From NCBI RefSeq assembly GCF_025960985.1, contig NZ_JAOQMX010000011.1, forward strand, positions 29,362-93,361: 64,000 nt of DNA, given 5' to 3'. This stretch comes from Flavobacterium psychraerolatum. GTDB taxonomy: Bacteria > Bacteroidota > Bacteroidia > Flavobacteriales > Flavobacteriaceae. How positions within the stretch are numbered: the first letter of the stretch is position 1; each line of letters opens with the position of its first letter. The notes under the pieces are model-generated. The model searched no databases and was not told where the DNA came from. It worked only from the letters and a program-made list of their open reading frames with translations. The position numbers were made by a program, and so were the translations under genes. Below, piece after piece: positions 1-7,908 of the stretch.

Positions 1-371
1 ATAACGACTAGTAAAAGGACTAACATTGAAAATGTAACCGAATATTTTGAAATAATAGGAAACTCTCCTAGAATTGAAGGCACTGCAAAAGTGATAATCA
101 AAGCAGGAACTACCAAAGCAAGTTTATCAAATATTCTTTTCTCGACTAAGATATCATCCCATGTAATCTTCGTTTTTAGAAAAAGTTTATGGATGGTGTT
201 TACAATGATTTTCTTGGTCAAATACCAAGCAAAAAAGCAAAAAATGATTAAGCTCAAAATAACAATAGGTAAGCTTATTAATTTGGCAATTTCAGGATTT
301 ATTCCAAAATAATCGGCTAACCATTTTGGGTCTAGTTGTATTGTAGAATATTTATTGTCAAATTGAATCAT
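1..371 (-). CDS. MscS-family mechanosensitive channel, partial (C-terminus outside window)
   Basis: Reading the minus strand from ATG at 371, the frame stays open to the window edge, giving about 123 N-terminal residues. They begin MIQFDNKYSTIQLDPKW and contain a strong membrane segment at residues 33-53, a basic loop (KTKITWDDIL) and two more hydrophobic stretches. The TKITWDD motif after the first helix is typical of the YbdG/MscM branch of small-conductance mechanosensitive channels, which release solutes from the cytoplasm on osmotic downshock. The conserved pore helix and beta domain would lie beyond the window, so the family call rests on the N-terminus only. A good promoter lies just upstream (402-429). 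Confidence 0.7.
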   Translation of the reverse strand, partial: MIQFDNKYSTIQLDPKWLADYFGINPEIAKLISLPIVILSLIIFCFFAWYLTKKIIVNTIHKLFLKTKITWDDILVEKRIFDKLALVVPALIITFAVPSILGEFPIISKYSVTFSMLVLLLVV

Positions 372-401
372 TATTGTCTTTTGTTTTTTGTTTTTGTGGT
401 A

Positions 402-429
402 CAAAGGTAGTAATCCTATTTTAAGTCAA
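402..429 (-). promoter_or_regulatory. Promoter of the MscS-like gene
   Basis: On the minus strand TTG (427-429) is followed after 17 bases by TACCTTTG (402-409), matching the Bacteroidota -33/-7 consensus. It lies about 30 bases upstream of the ATG at 371. Confidence 0.6.
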
Positions 430-730
430 GAAAAGAATAAATGTGTTGGCTTTTTCTTAACAAAATCAACAATAAATTGTAAGGAAGTTTACTTTTAAGA
501 AGGAATCCTAAGTGTAAACCAACTCGAAATGTTTTGATGTAGTTACTTTATTGAAAATGCTGTGGTTTTTGTGATTAAATTAAATAGGATTTCTAGCTTT
601 TGAAATAGAAGGTAAGTCAAAGTACTATAGCTTTTTATTTGCTAATATGTTGTGTTGGCTATAATTTTACGTCATATGTCTTATTTTAATTGCTGTAACT
701 AATGTATTGATTTTTGATCCCAATTCCCTA
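430..730. other. Intergenic stretch without a recognisable gene
   Basis: The space between the MscS-like gene and prfA is about 515 bases. Apart from the MscS promoter, the hairpin repeat at 731-810 and the prfA promoter, I see no coding region, RNA gene or mobile element in it. The sequence is AT-rich with stop codons in all frames. Confidence 0.5.
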
Positions 731-810
731 GGCCAGCCTTTTATTTTGGGATGTAGCAATAGCGGAACCCCAAAATAAAAGATATAGTGAATAGCCGGAA
801 ATAGCTCCTG
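731..810 (-). repeat. Dispersed hairpin repeat, copy A
   Basis: Read on the minus strand it begins AGGAGCTATTTCCGG, then CTATTCACTATATC, then a 12-base perfect stem (TTTTATTTTGGG at 739-750 pairing with 769-780) and ends GGCTGGCC. The layout (GC-rich flank, GCTATnC motif, T-rich arm, loop, A-rich arm ending in GG) is shared with copies at 37601-37687 and 63710-63790. From memory such elements are scattered between genes in many Flavobacterium genomes. It encodes nothing. Confidence 0.65.
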
Positions 811-854
811 AAAAAAACTAAATTTAGGAAAGTGGAAACTTGAATAGTTTTTTG

Positions 855-862
855 TATTTTTG
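855..862 (+). promoter_or_regulatory. prfA promoter, -7 box
   Basis: TATTTTTG fits TAnnTTTG and lies 24 bases before the prfA ATG. No convincing -33 TTG at the usual distance. Confidence 0.5.
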
Positions 863-886
863 CACTCCAAATAAAGGACTAAGGAT

Positions 887-1963
887 ATGTTAGATAGACT
901 TCAAATAGTAAAGCAGCGTTTTGATGAGATTTCGGATTTGATTATTCAGCCGGATGTGATCATGGATCAAAAACGTTATGTACAACTTAATAAAGAATAC
1001 AAAGACCTTAAAGCATTGGCTGAGAAGAGAGACGAATATGTGCTCTTAATGGCTAATATTGAAGAGGCAAACGAAATAATTGTCGATAATAGTGATGCAG
1101 ATATGACCGAAATGGCCAAAATGCAATTGGATGAATCTAAGACAAGATTGGCGGAGTTGGAGGAAGAGATTAAATTTATGTTGATCCCTAAAGATGCTGA
1201 AGATGCTAAGAATGTCATGGTGGAGATTCGTGCAGGTACGGGTGGGGACGAAGCAAGTATTTTTGCGGGAGACTTGTTCCGTATGTACACTAAATATTGT
1301 GAGAATAGAGGTTGGAGAACGTCTGTAGTGGATATGAATGAAGGAACATCAGGTGGTTTCAAAGAGGTGATTTTTGAAGTTACTGGTGAAGATGTATACG
1401 GGACGTTGAAGTTTGAGGCTGGTGTGCACCGTGTACAACGTGTACCGCAAACAGAAACGCAAGGTCGTGTACATACATCTGCAGCTACGGTGATGGTATT
1501 GCCTGAGGCAGAGGAGTTTGATGTACAAATTGATATGAATGATGTACGTGTAGATTTCTTTTGTTCGTCTGGTCCTGGTGGACAATCGGTGAATACAACT
1601 AAGTCTGCGGTACGTTTGACACACATTCCTACGGGATTGGTAGCACAATGTCAAGATCAAAAATCACAACATAAAAATAAAGACAAGGCGTTTATTGTAT
1701 TACGTTCTCGTTTGTACGAACAAGAATTGGCCAAGAAACAAGCGGAAGATGCTACAAAACGTACATCTCAAGTAAGTTCTGGTGACCGTTCGGCTAAGAT
1801 TCGTACCTACAACTATGCACAAGGGCGTGTGACCGATCACCGTGTAGGTTTAACTTTGTATGATTTGGGTAACATCATGAATGGTGATATTCAAAAAATT
1901 GTTGAGGAACTACAATTGGTGAATAACATGGAAAAATTAAAAGAAGCAAGCGAGGTTTTTTAA
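887..1963 (+). CDS. prfA: Peptide chain release factor 1
   Basis: Class I release factor that recognises UAA and UAG in the ribosomal A site and triggers hydrolysis of peptidyl-tRNA. The 358-residue length is normal. The codon-recognition tripeptide is PQT (187-189, the PxT class of RF1, not the SPF of RF2), and the catalytic GGQ is at 231-233 in GPGGQSVN. The N-terminal helical region spans residues 1-100, and the central motif [10 protein letters not shown] precedes PQT. It has its own promoter box at 855 and a strong terminator at 1987, so it is probably monocistronic here. In many relatives prfA sits next to pyrF (from memory); here pyrF is about 17.5 kb away. Confidence 0.98.
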   Translation: MLDRLQIVKQRFDEISDLIIQPDVIMDQKRYVQLNKEYKDLKALAEKRDEYVLLMANIEEANEIIVDNSDADMTEMAKMQLDESKTRLAELEEEIKFMLIPKDAEDAKNVMVEIRAGTGGDEASIFAGDLFRMYTKYCENRGWRTSVVDMNEGTSGGFKEVIFEVTGEDVYGTLKFEAGVHRVQRVPQTETQGRVHTSAATVMVLPEAEEFDVQIDMNDVRVDFFCSSGPGGQSVNTTKSAVRLTHIPTGLVAQCQDQKSQHKNKDKAFIVLRSRLYEQELAKKQAEDATKRTSQVSSGDRSAKIRTYNYAQGRVTDHRVGLTLYDLGNIMNGDIQKIVEELQLVNNMEKLKEASEVF

Positions 1964-1986
1964 CTTTGAGTTTTGAATTATATTGA

Positions 1987-2024
1987 GAATGCCATACTGT
2001 TTGTACAGTATGGCATTCTTTTTT
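1987..2024 (+). terminator. Rho-independent terminator of prfA
   Basis: Perfect 14-base stem (1987-2000 with 2005-2018), loop TTGT, followed by six T. It starts 24 bases after the prfA stop. Confidence 0.93.
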
Positions 2025-2090
2025 GATGTTATGTTAATATTAACTTAGAAATAATAGGAAAGATGTAGTTAAAATTTCTTTAAAATTTCT

Positions 2091-2098
2091 TACTTTTG
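2091..2098 (+). promoter_or_regulatory. Promoter -7 box of the OmpA-like gene
   Basis: TACTTTTG matches TAnnTTTG, 43 bases upstream of the ATG at 2142; the -33 region is only AT-rich. Confidence 0.6.
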
Positions 2099-2141
2099 CC
2101 GACTTATAAAATCAATTAAATAGAATCTAATTCGAATTAAA

Positions 2142-4166
2142 ATGAAAAAAAGTTTATTAGGAATTCTTGTTTTTACAAGTTTTATTTCAGCAAATGCGCA
2201 GTCTTATCTCGGGTATACTCATGATAACTATGCGGGAGTACAAGGAGTATTGTTTAATCCAGCTTCAATTGTAGACTCTCGTTTCAAGACAGATATCAAT
2301 TTGTTTTCTATCAGTACCTCTGTAAATAATGATGCTTACGGAGTTAGTTTGTCTGATGCAATTAAATCAGATTACGATTTTGATAAACAAGGAAAAAAAA
2401 CTTTTAGCACTAATAATAATGCTGTAATTAATACAGATATTATGGGGCCATCTTTTATGTTTAATATTGCTCCAAAACATTCTTTGGCTATTTTTACCAG
2501 AGCAAGAGCTTTTGTAAATGTTCATGAAATTAATGGAACCGTTGTTAATGATTTAACAAAAGATAATAGCGCTACTTTTCCTTCTGCTTCTTTGGGTAGT
2601 CCAAACGCAGTTGGAAACTCTTGGGGAGAGTTAGGTATCTCTTATGCAGCCGTCTTATTTCAAAGAGGTCAACACTTTTTGAAGGGTGGGGTTACTGCTA
2701 AATATTTGCAAGGGGTGGCTAACTACCATTTTCAAGGTAATAATGTTACAGCTCAATATATCGAGACAGGAAATCCTGTTACTGATACTTATATTACTAG
2801 CGGTAATGCTGTCTATGGTTCAAGTCAAGATTTTGCAGCAAACGACAAAATTGATATCGATACTAAATCAAGAGGTTTTGGTGTTGACTTAGGTTTGGTT
2901 TACGAATGGAGACCGGATTATGATGCTTCAAGAGCTGATATCAATAATCTAAAAGATGTAAACAAGTATAAAATCCGATTTGGTTTCTCTGTAACTGATT
3001 TGGGATCGATGAAATATGATAAAGGGATTCAAAGTGGCTATAATTTGAATGCTGTATTTTCTCAAAGTAATTTTGATGGTTACGATAATTTTGACGCTTT
3101 TGTAAAAGGTGAATTTACTCCAACAACTGGAAATAGCAATGTGAGATCTTATTTACCTACTGCATTACATGCTGATGTGGATTGGAATATTCACAATAAA
3201 TTTTACTTAAATGTAAATGGAGATTTAAGTGTTGTTAATAATAATGATTTAAATCAAAACAGTATTGCTAATAGAGTAAGCATTACTCCTCGATTTGAGT
3301 CAAAATGGTTTAGCTTCTACGTTCCTGTATCGTACATGGATTATAGCAAGCAAACTCAAGTGGGTGTAGGTTTACGTACTGGTGTTTTCTTTATTGGATC
3401 TGGATCTGCTATATCAAATATTATTTCTGATAACTCAAGAGCAATTGATTTTCATTTAGGTTTGAAAATTCCATTTTTCCAAAAGAAAGCTAAAGAAATT
3501 ATGATTACAGAAGTTGAAGAAATAGTTGTTACTAAAGTTATTTCTGATACTGACGGGGATGGAGTTCAAAATATTGATGATAAATGTCCAGAAGTTGCAG
3601 GTCCTGCAGCAAACGGTGGATGTCCTTGGTTGGATAAGGATAAAGATGGTATCCTTGACAAAGATGACAAATGTCCAGAAGTTGCTGGTCCTAGTGAAAA
3701 TGCTGGATGTCCTTGGAAAGATACAGATGGAGATGGTGTTGTAGATAAAGATGATAAATGTCCGAAAGTAAAAGGAACAGCAGCAAACAAAGGTTGTCCC
3801 GAAGTTACTGCGGAAGTAATTAAAAGTTTAAATAATTTTTCTAAAGCGGTATTGTTTGATTCAGGTAAATCTAGTATCAGAACGGTTTCTAATGCTAAAT
3901 TGGAAGAAATTGTAAAAGTAATGAATGAGTACAAAGCTACAAATTTCATTTTAGAAGGTTATACTGATAATACAGGTATAGCAGCTAAGAATTTACAGTT
4001 ATCGAAAGAACGAGCAGCAGCAGTAAAAAATTATTTGATTGCAAAAGGTATTAGTGCTGATAGACTAACATCTGAAGGTTATGGTATTGTGAAGCCTATT
4101 GCATCAAACAAAACGGCAACTGGAAGAGCTGAAAATCGTAGAGTTGAAATTATTCTTGTGAAGTAA
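2142..4166 (+). CDS. DUF5723/TSP3-repeat/OmpA-domain outer membrane protein
   Basis: 674-residue envelope protein. Residues 1-19 are a signal peptide ending SANAQ. Residues 20-450 are a predicted beta-barrel of the DUF5723 type (start YLGYTHDNYAGVQG). Residues 466-565 hold three thrombospondin type 3 calcium-binding repeats, each with DxDxDG and a DKCPxVxG unit. The C-terminal 110 residues are an OmpA-like peptidoglycan-binding domain (LEGYTDNTG, LSKERAAAV, ENRRVEI). The barrel presumably sits in the outer membrane, the TSP3 stalk crosses the periplasm and the OmpA domain anchors to the cell wall. It is flanked by its own promoter and a terminator. The domain order is secure; the function of the barrel is unknown. 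Confidence 0.88.
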   Translation: MKKSLLGILVFTSFISANAQSYLGYTHDNYAGVQGVLFNPASIVDSRFKTDINLFSISTSVNNDAYGVSLSDAIKSDYDFDKQGKKTFSTNNNAVINTDIMGPSFMFNIAPKHSLAIFTRARAFVNVHEINGTVVNDLTKDNSATFPSASLGSPNAVGNSWGELGISYAAVLFQRGQHFLKGGVTAKYLQGVANYHFQGNNVTAQYIETGNPVTDTYITSGNAVYGSSQDFAANDKIDIDTKSRGFGVDLGLVYEWRPDYDASRADINNLKDVNKYKIRFGFSVTDLGSMKYDKGIQSGYNLNAVFSQSNFDGYDNFDAFVKGEFTPTTGNSNVRSYLPTALHADVDWNIHNKFYLNVNGDLSVVNNNDLNQNSIANRVSITPRFESKWFSFYVPVSYMDYSKQTQVGVGLRTGVFFIGSGSAISNIISDNSRAIDFHLGLKIPFFQKKAKEIMITEVEEIVVTKVISDTDGDGVQNIDDKCPEVAGPAANGGCPWLDKDKDGILDKDDKCPEVAGPSENAGCPWKDTDGDGVVDKDDKCPKVKGTAANKGCPEVTAEVIKSLNNFSKAVLFDSGKSSIRTVSNAKLEEIVKVMNEYKATNFILEGYTDNTGIAAKNLQLSKERAAAVKNYLIAKGISADRLTSEGYGIVKPIASNKTATGRAENRRVEIILVK

Positions 4167-4181
4167 GAAAAATATAGAAAT

Positions 4182-4213
4182 AAAAAATGGGACCGATTGG
4201 TCCCATTTTTTTT
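4182..4213. terminator. Bidirectional terminator
   Basis: Stem AATGGGACC/GGTCCCATT with loop GATT, followed by eight T on the plus strand and preceded by six A, so it can end both the OmpA-like gene and the convergent lipoprotein gene at 4229-4876. Confidence 0.85.
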
Positions 4214-4228
4214 GCTCTAAAGCTAAAA

Positions 4229-4876
4229 TTATTTTTTAGCTTCAGCATTCTCTTCCGATTTTGCTCCCATACGGTTTACCGTGTACATTGGTGCAAATTT
4301 CAATTTTAATAATGCAATTTTTCTATTGTCTGGTCCTGTTAAACCTTCATTTTCAACAGTATTCTTACGGCTATCCAAAGCTTCGTAAGCTAATTTTATT
4401 TCGTCCCAGTCTTCACGTGAATAGGAATCTTTATTTTTTTGAACGGTATCTACAAAATTTTGATATACAGAAAGGATATTGTCTTTATTAACCCAATTAA
4501 ACTTCATGTCATCGCTTACATAGCCACTACCAAAAAGTGATTTGTAATAATCATTTTTAACGGCTTCTTTGCTAGCTACAACCTTCATTTTAAAATCATT
4601 GTATTTGGTTGTTCCTTTATCCAAATTTGCTTGAATTTTTTCTTTATTCGTTGCAATAGTCAGAGCCATGTCGGCATCAGTTTTCACTTTCTCGTATCTA
4701 GCATCAATGGCTTCCCAGTCTTTACTAGCTGTTTCTTCAGCGACATTGCTTACAGAATCTACATACATATTGTATGCTTCTATTTTCTTTTCTGCATTTT
4801 CTTGATTCTCATCTTTACAAGATGTAAAAAATAATGCTGTTGATGCAATTAGTACTGCAATAGATATTTTCTTCAT
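4229..4876 (-). CDS. Small helical lipoprotein of unknown function (DUF6565-like)
   Basis: 215 residues. The N-terminus is a lipoprotein signal with lipobox FFTSC (Cys20), so the mature protein is probably anchored in the envelope. The rest is charged, almost entirely helical by composition, with repeated DWEAID/DWDEIK segments; it resembles the Bacteroidota family I know as DUF6565, though I cannot verify that here. It is the last gene of a minus-strand run with porin, Lmo0937-like peptide and YtxH protein (gap to YtxH 60 bases), which suggests a role in envelope stress. No catalytic motif was seen. Confidence 0.75.
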   Translation of the reverse strand: MKKISIAVLIASTALFFTSCKDENQENAEKKIEAYNMYVDSVSNVAEETASKDWEAIDARYEKVKTDADMALTIATNKEKIQANLDKGTTKYNDFKMKVVASKEAVKNDYYKSLFGSGYVSDDMKFNWVNKDNILSVYQNFVDTVQKNKDSYSREDWDEIKLAYEALDSRKNTVENEGLTGPDNRKIALLKLKFAPMYTVNRMGAKSEENAEAKK

Positions 4877-4936
4877 ATTATATTATTTTGAGTTATTAAA
4901 AAGGTATAATAAGTTTTCTTTTGAATCTTTAACTTA

Positions 4937-5212
4937 TTACAAAACTTCCTTATTTATTTTTTTGATATTATTGATTTCCTCTTGACCATTTTCTACCATT
5001 TGTTCTCCTTTATGAAGTACATTTTGATATTTATTGTTTAGAGATTCTTTCAAATTATCTATTTTTTCTTTAAGTTCGTCAGCTTTCTTAGCTGATTTTT
5101 TGGCAATCTTTTGGCGAGTATTTTTGCCATTATCTGGAGCAAATAACAATCCTAATGCTGTTCCTATTGCTGCTGCTGCTAAAACTCCGATTATTGATTT
5201 ATTAGTTTTCAT
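4937..5212 (-). CDS. YtxH-like stress protein
   Basis: 91 residues. The first 25 form a glycine/alanine-rich membrane segment ending GLLFAPDNG, the hallmark of the YtxH family (GxLFAP-x-G), followed by a long basic coiled-coil-like helix (KNTRQKIAKK..., residues 30-90). Family members in Firmicutes belong to general stress regulons; the biochemical role is unknown. It lies 24 bases after the small Lmo0937-type gene and 60 before the lipoprotein gene, all on the minus strand, so the group is likely one transcript. Confidence 0.85.
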   Translation of the reverse strand: MKTNKSIIGVLAAAAIGTALGLLFAPDNGKNTRQKIAKKSAKKADELKEKIDNLKESLNNKYQNVLHKGEQMVENGQEEINNIKKINKEVL

Positions 5213-5236
5213 AATGTTTTTTTTTATAGTTAATTG

Positions 5237-5389
5237 TTAAATTCCTTTTCCTTTAATAATTCTTAAAATGATTGCAATTAGAGCGATTACTAGTAATACA
5301 TGAATTAATGATCCTGCACTGTAAACAAAGACTCCTAGCGCCCATGATATAATAAGTATTACTGCTATTAGATATAATAAATTTGACAT
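5237..5389 (-). CDS. Lmo0937-family small membrane protein
   Basis: A 50-residue ORF, too short for most gene tracks. It starts MSNLLYLIAVILIISWALGV and has a second hydrophobic stretch (LIHVLLVIALIAIILRII) before a short basic tail (KGKGI). The pattern of two short helices around a central FVYSAGSLIH turn and a lysine-rich end fits the Lmo0937 (DUF5670) family of stress-linked membrane peptides. It is packed between the porin gene (35 bases upstream) and ytxH-like gene (24 bases downstream) in the same direction, and there is no other in-frame start. Function unknown. Confidence 0.8.
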   Translation of the reverse strand: MSNLLYLIAVILIISWALGVFVYSAGSLIHVLLVIALIAIILRIIKGKGI

Positions 5390-5424
5390 AGTTTCTATTA
5401 TTTAAAGGTTATTGTTAGTTAGTT

Positions 5425-6072
5425 TTAAAGTTTTAAAGTCATATATACACTTATATTACTGTTTTTTCCATCAGGAATAGTATAAGTTGCGCCTCCAACA
5501 GATCTCTCTTTACCAACGGTAGTCAGTCCATAATTGTATCGGGCTCCAAAACCTATAGTTTCAAAATCTAGACCAAGACCGGCAGATAAACCAGCATCAA
5601 ACTTTTTGAAATCATCATTGTTATAATTTTCTTGAAAGTTTAATGAACCACCACTAGATTGGTTAGTTACTTGAGCGTCTATCAGGTAAGCAAGGTATGG
5701 TCCTGCATGTACACTTATGTTTTTGGTTAAATTAGCTTTTACTAATAAAGGCACTTCAATATAATTCAGTTTAAATTTGGCTGAACCTGTAGCAAAAGCA
5801 TTGTCATAAGTTAACTCAGATCCTTTACGACTATATAAAACCTCCGGTTGAAAGGCTGCAAATTCTGTAATTGGAATTAAAGCATAAATACCGGCATTAA
5901 AACTCGTTAAAACATTATTGTCATCGACATTGTCTGAATACATGTTAGAGAAATTCACCCCTCCTTTTACTCCAAATTGTGCTTTTCCATTGTTAATTTG
6001 CGCATGTGCTTTTGTTGACCCAAGTCCGATAAGTAAAGCTATAGCTGCTACTGTTTTAATTGTGTTTTTCAT
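5425..6072 (-). CDS. Outer membrane beta-barrel protein (PorT/OMP_b-brl_2 type)
   Basis: 215 residues with signal peptide ending KAHAQ (about residue 25), then FGVKGGVNFSNM, the typical first strand of the OMP_b-brl_2 family, alternating beta strands such as QPEVLYSRKGSEL and YIEVPLLVKANL, and a C-terminal strand ending in L (SVYMTLKL). It should form an eight-stranded barrel in the outer membrane. Ligand unknown. It is the promoter-proximal gene of a likely four-gene unit with the Lmo0937-like, YtxH and lipoprotein genes. Confidence 0.85.
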   Translation of the reverse strand: MKNTIKTVAAIALLIGLGSTKAHAQINNGKAQFGVKGGVNFSNMYSDNVDDNNVLTSFNAGIYALIPITEFAAFQPEVLYSRKGSELTYDNAFATGSAKFKLNYIEVPLLVKANLTKNISVHAGPYLAYLIDAQVTNQSSGGSLNFQENYNNDDFKKFDAGLSAGLGLDFETIGFGARYNYGLTTVGKERSVGGATYTIPDGKNSNISVYMTLKL

Positions 6073-6103
6073 AAGATTGATTTTTTTGTTTGTTTCTACA
6101 TTA

Positions 6104-6111
6104 CAAAGATG
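6104..6111 (-). promoter_or_regulatory. Promoter -7 box of the porin-ytxH group
   Basis: CATCTTTG on the minus strand differs from TAnnTTTG only in the first base and lies 31 bases upstream of the porin ATG. Confidence 0.45.
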
Positions 6112-6185
6112 CGACAGTTGTCAAGGTTTGTTGTTATATGATATTTGTGATGTTTTATAGAATTTCCATTTAAGAAAATAAGGAC

Positions 6186-6214
6186 AAAAAAAAACTCCTC
6201 AATGGAGAGGAGTT
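6186..6214 (-). terminator. Terminator of the yihY-like gene
   Basis: Stem of eight bases (6193-6200 with 6207-6214, AACTCCTC/GAGGAGTT) followed on the minus strand by a run of nine T. Lies 38 bases after the stop at 6253. Confidence 0.85.
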
Positions 6215-6252
6215 ATTTACATAAAATGAATACCAGTTGTGTACAATGCTAT

Positions 6253-7212
6253 TTACATCATAGAGTCTCTTTCTTTTTTTGCACCTTGGAGTGTTTGGTC
6301 TTTTGAAACAATTTCGACCGAGTGAATAATATCCGCAAATTTGGATGGTATGATTGGTGTTGAGAATTGTACTGCATAGTTTTTTGCAAATTCAGCACCA
6401 AAGTATAAAATTACCGAGGAATAATATACCCAAGTCATTACAATAACAAAAGAACCAGCGGTACCATATACATCTTGAATGTTAGAATTTGAGATATAAA
6501 AAGAAATTAAGAATTTTCCAATCATGAATAATATGGCAGTTCCAAAAGAAGCGAGTCGTACTTGTTTCCATTTGATTTCGGCATCTGGTAAAATAGTAAA
6601 GATGGAACCAAATAATAAAGAGATAATAATAAAAGTGATGAACGTATTAATACTATAGATTACATAATAAAATGCATCCGAAAACATAGAAAAAAAATGA
6701 GTACTCAGGGCATCCATAATTGCGGATACACCCAAAGATACTAAAAGTATAAAACCAAAACTACCAATTACACCAAAGGATAATAAACGGGATTTAAGGT
6801 AAAGTAAGAAGCCGGATTGTTTTTTTGGTTTGATTCCCCAGATGGTATTGATGGAATCTTGAATTTCGGCAAATACTGAAGTAGCACCTATTAACAAAGT
6901 AATAACACCTATTATCCCCGCCATAGTACTACTTTGTGATAGGGAAAGATTTTCAATAATGGTTTGAATTTGTGCTGCGCTTGATGGACCTACAAAACTT
7001 TTTATCTGACTAAAAATTTTTCCTTCAATAGCTTCTCTACCCCAAAATAAGTCAGATAAATAAAGTATTACTAATAGTAGCGGTCCAAGTGAAAACATCG
7101 TTACATAGGCCAATGAAGCACTCATTTTCATGACTTTGTGCTCCAAAAAAGAATTTATAGTTTGTTTAATAACATCCCATAGTGCTGTAGCATATTGTTT
7201 ACTAAAAGTCAT
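6253..7212 (-). CDS. YihY/BrkB family inner membrane protein
   Basis: 319 residues with about six membrane helices: residues 30-60, 95-115, 140-170, 178-205, 210-235 and 245-275. The N-terminal KMSASLAYVTMFSLGPLLLV and the motif GTAGSFVIVMTWVYYSSVILYFGAEF are diagnostic for the YihY/virulence factor BrkB family (once misnamed RNase BN). The function is unsettled; an efflux or transporter role has been suggested. Its ATG overlaps the stop of the upstream DUF4142-like gene by four bases (ATGA), so the two are translationally coupled, and it ends at a good terminator. Confidence 0.92.
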   Translation of the reverse strand: MTFSKQYATALWDVIKQTINSFLEHKVMKMSASLAYVTMFSLGPLLLVILYLSDLFWGREAIEGKIFSQIKSFVGPSSAAQIQTIIENLSLSQSSTMAGIIGVITLLIGATSVFAEIQDSINTIWGIKPKKQSGFLLYLKSRLLSFGVIGSFGFILLVSLGVSAIMDALSTHFFSMFSDAFYYVIYSINTFITFIIISLLFGSIFTILPDAEIKWKQVRLASFGTAILFMIGKFLISFYISNSNIQDVYGTAGSFVIVMTWVYYSSVILYFGAEFAKNYAVQFSTPIIPSKFADIIHSVEIVSKDQTLQGAKKERDSMM

Positions 7213-7766
7213 AAAATATAAGATTTAAAACTATTTCCTAAGTCTTCATTATTTTGTCTTAATGTTACTGTTGCCTTTTGGGCAAAAGATTTAAAAGTAG
7301 GATCTGTTGTTGTTTTTTGTATTGTTTCAAGTATGTTGATTTCAATCTTAATTTCTTTAACTAATAATCTCACCAAATAATTTGTTGAGTTCTTACTATG
7401 GAGTGAGTCCTTGTTTAAATTAAGCTCATAAAAAGGTCTAGGAATGACCATCATATTATTTTTGGTCAATTGCTTCAATTCACGTTCATTGTGTTGATGA
7501 TCATCCTTTACTTTTAATATCAATTGTAAATGAGGAACTGACTTTTTCTGATGAAAAAGGATTGAACTTAAACGGATTATTTTTTTATTGGTTTGGTTCA
7601 AGAATGTGAGGTTGTTGAAATCTAAGCTTCTGCTTGGATTCGTGCTAACCTCTTCAGTTTTATAACTACTATACTCTTTTTGCTTATTGTTACAAGCTGC
7701 TATAGAACTGATAATAATAAGCACAACACTAATAGGTACTGATAGAGAACGAAGTTTACTTTTCAT
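7209..7766 (-). CDS. DUF4142-like lipoprotein
   Basis: 185 residues. Lipoprotein signal with lipobox SIAAC (Cys25). The mature part is helical and ends with QKATVTLRQNNEDLG, which recalls the ferritin-like DUF4142 family of periplasmic stress proteins, but the usual histidine-rich first helix is not clear, so the family call is tentative. It is the first gene of a two-gene unit with yihY (overlap ATGA) and has a well-formed promoter at 7783-7810. Confidence 0.7.
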   Translation of the reverse strand: MKSKLRSLSVPISVVLIIISSIAACNNKQKEYSSYKTEEVSTNPSRSLDFNNLTFLNQTNKKIIRLSSILFHQKKSVPHLQLILKVKDDHQHNERELKQLTKNNMMVIPRPFYELNLNKDSLHSKNSTNYLVRLLVKEIKIEINILETIQKTTTDPTFKSFAQKATVTLRQNNEDLGNSFKSYIL

Positions 7767-7782
7767 GACTGAAATTTTAAAA

Positions 7783-7810
7783 CAAATTTAAAGAAGATTA
7801 GTCTTAGCAA
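7783..7810 (-). promoter_or_regulatory. Promoter of the DUF4142-yihY unit
   Basis: TTG (7808-7810) and TAAATTTG (7783-7790) on the minus strand, spaced 17 bases, 17 bases upstream of the ATG. Confidence 0.65.
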
Positions 7811-7908
7811 CCTTACACGATTTTTTTAGTAATTTATATAATTACCATTTTCACTATTTTATAATTTTAATCTTATTGTAATGAATAATTTTGAGAAATA
7901 AAATTGCA

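Noticed and set aside
91..312. 73-codon plus-strand frame at the window start
   Set aside because: The opposite strand encodes a clear membrane channel N-terminus with a good promoter; the plus frame is its shadow.
976..1626. 216-codon open frame antisense to prfA
   Set aside because: It mirrors codons of a perfectly conserved gene and its composition (serine- and threonine-rich, no motif) is that of an antisense frame.
3566..3949. Repetitive antisense protein with GPATSGHLSS units
   Set aside because: It is the reverse reading of the TSP3 repeats of the OmpA-like gene.
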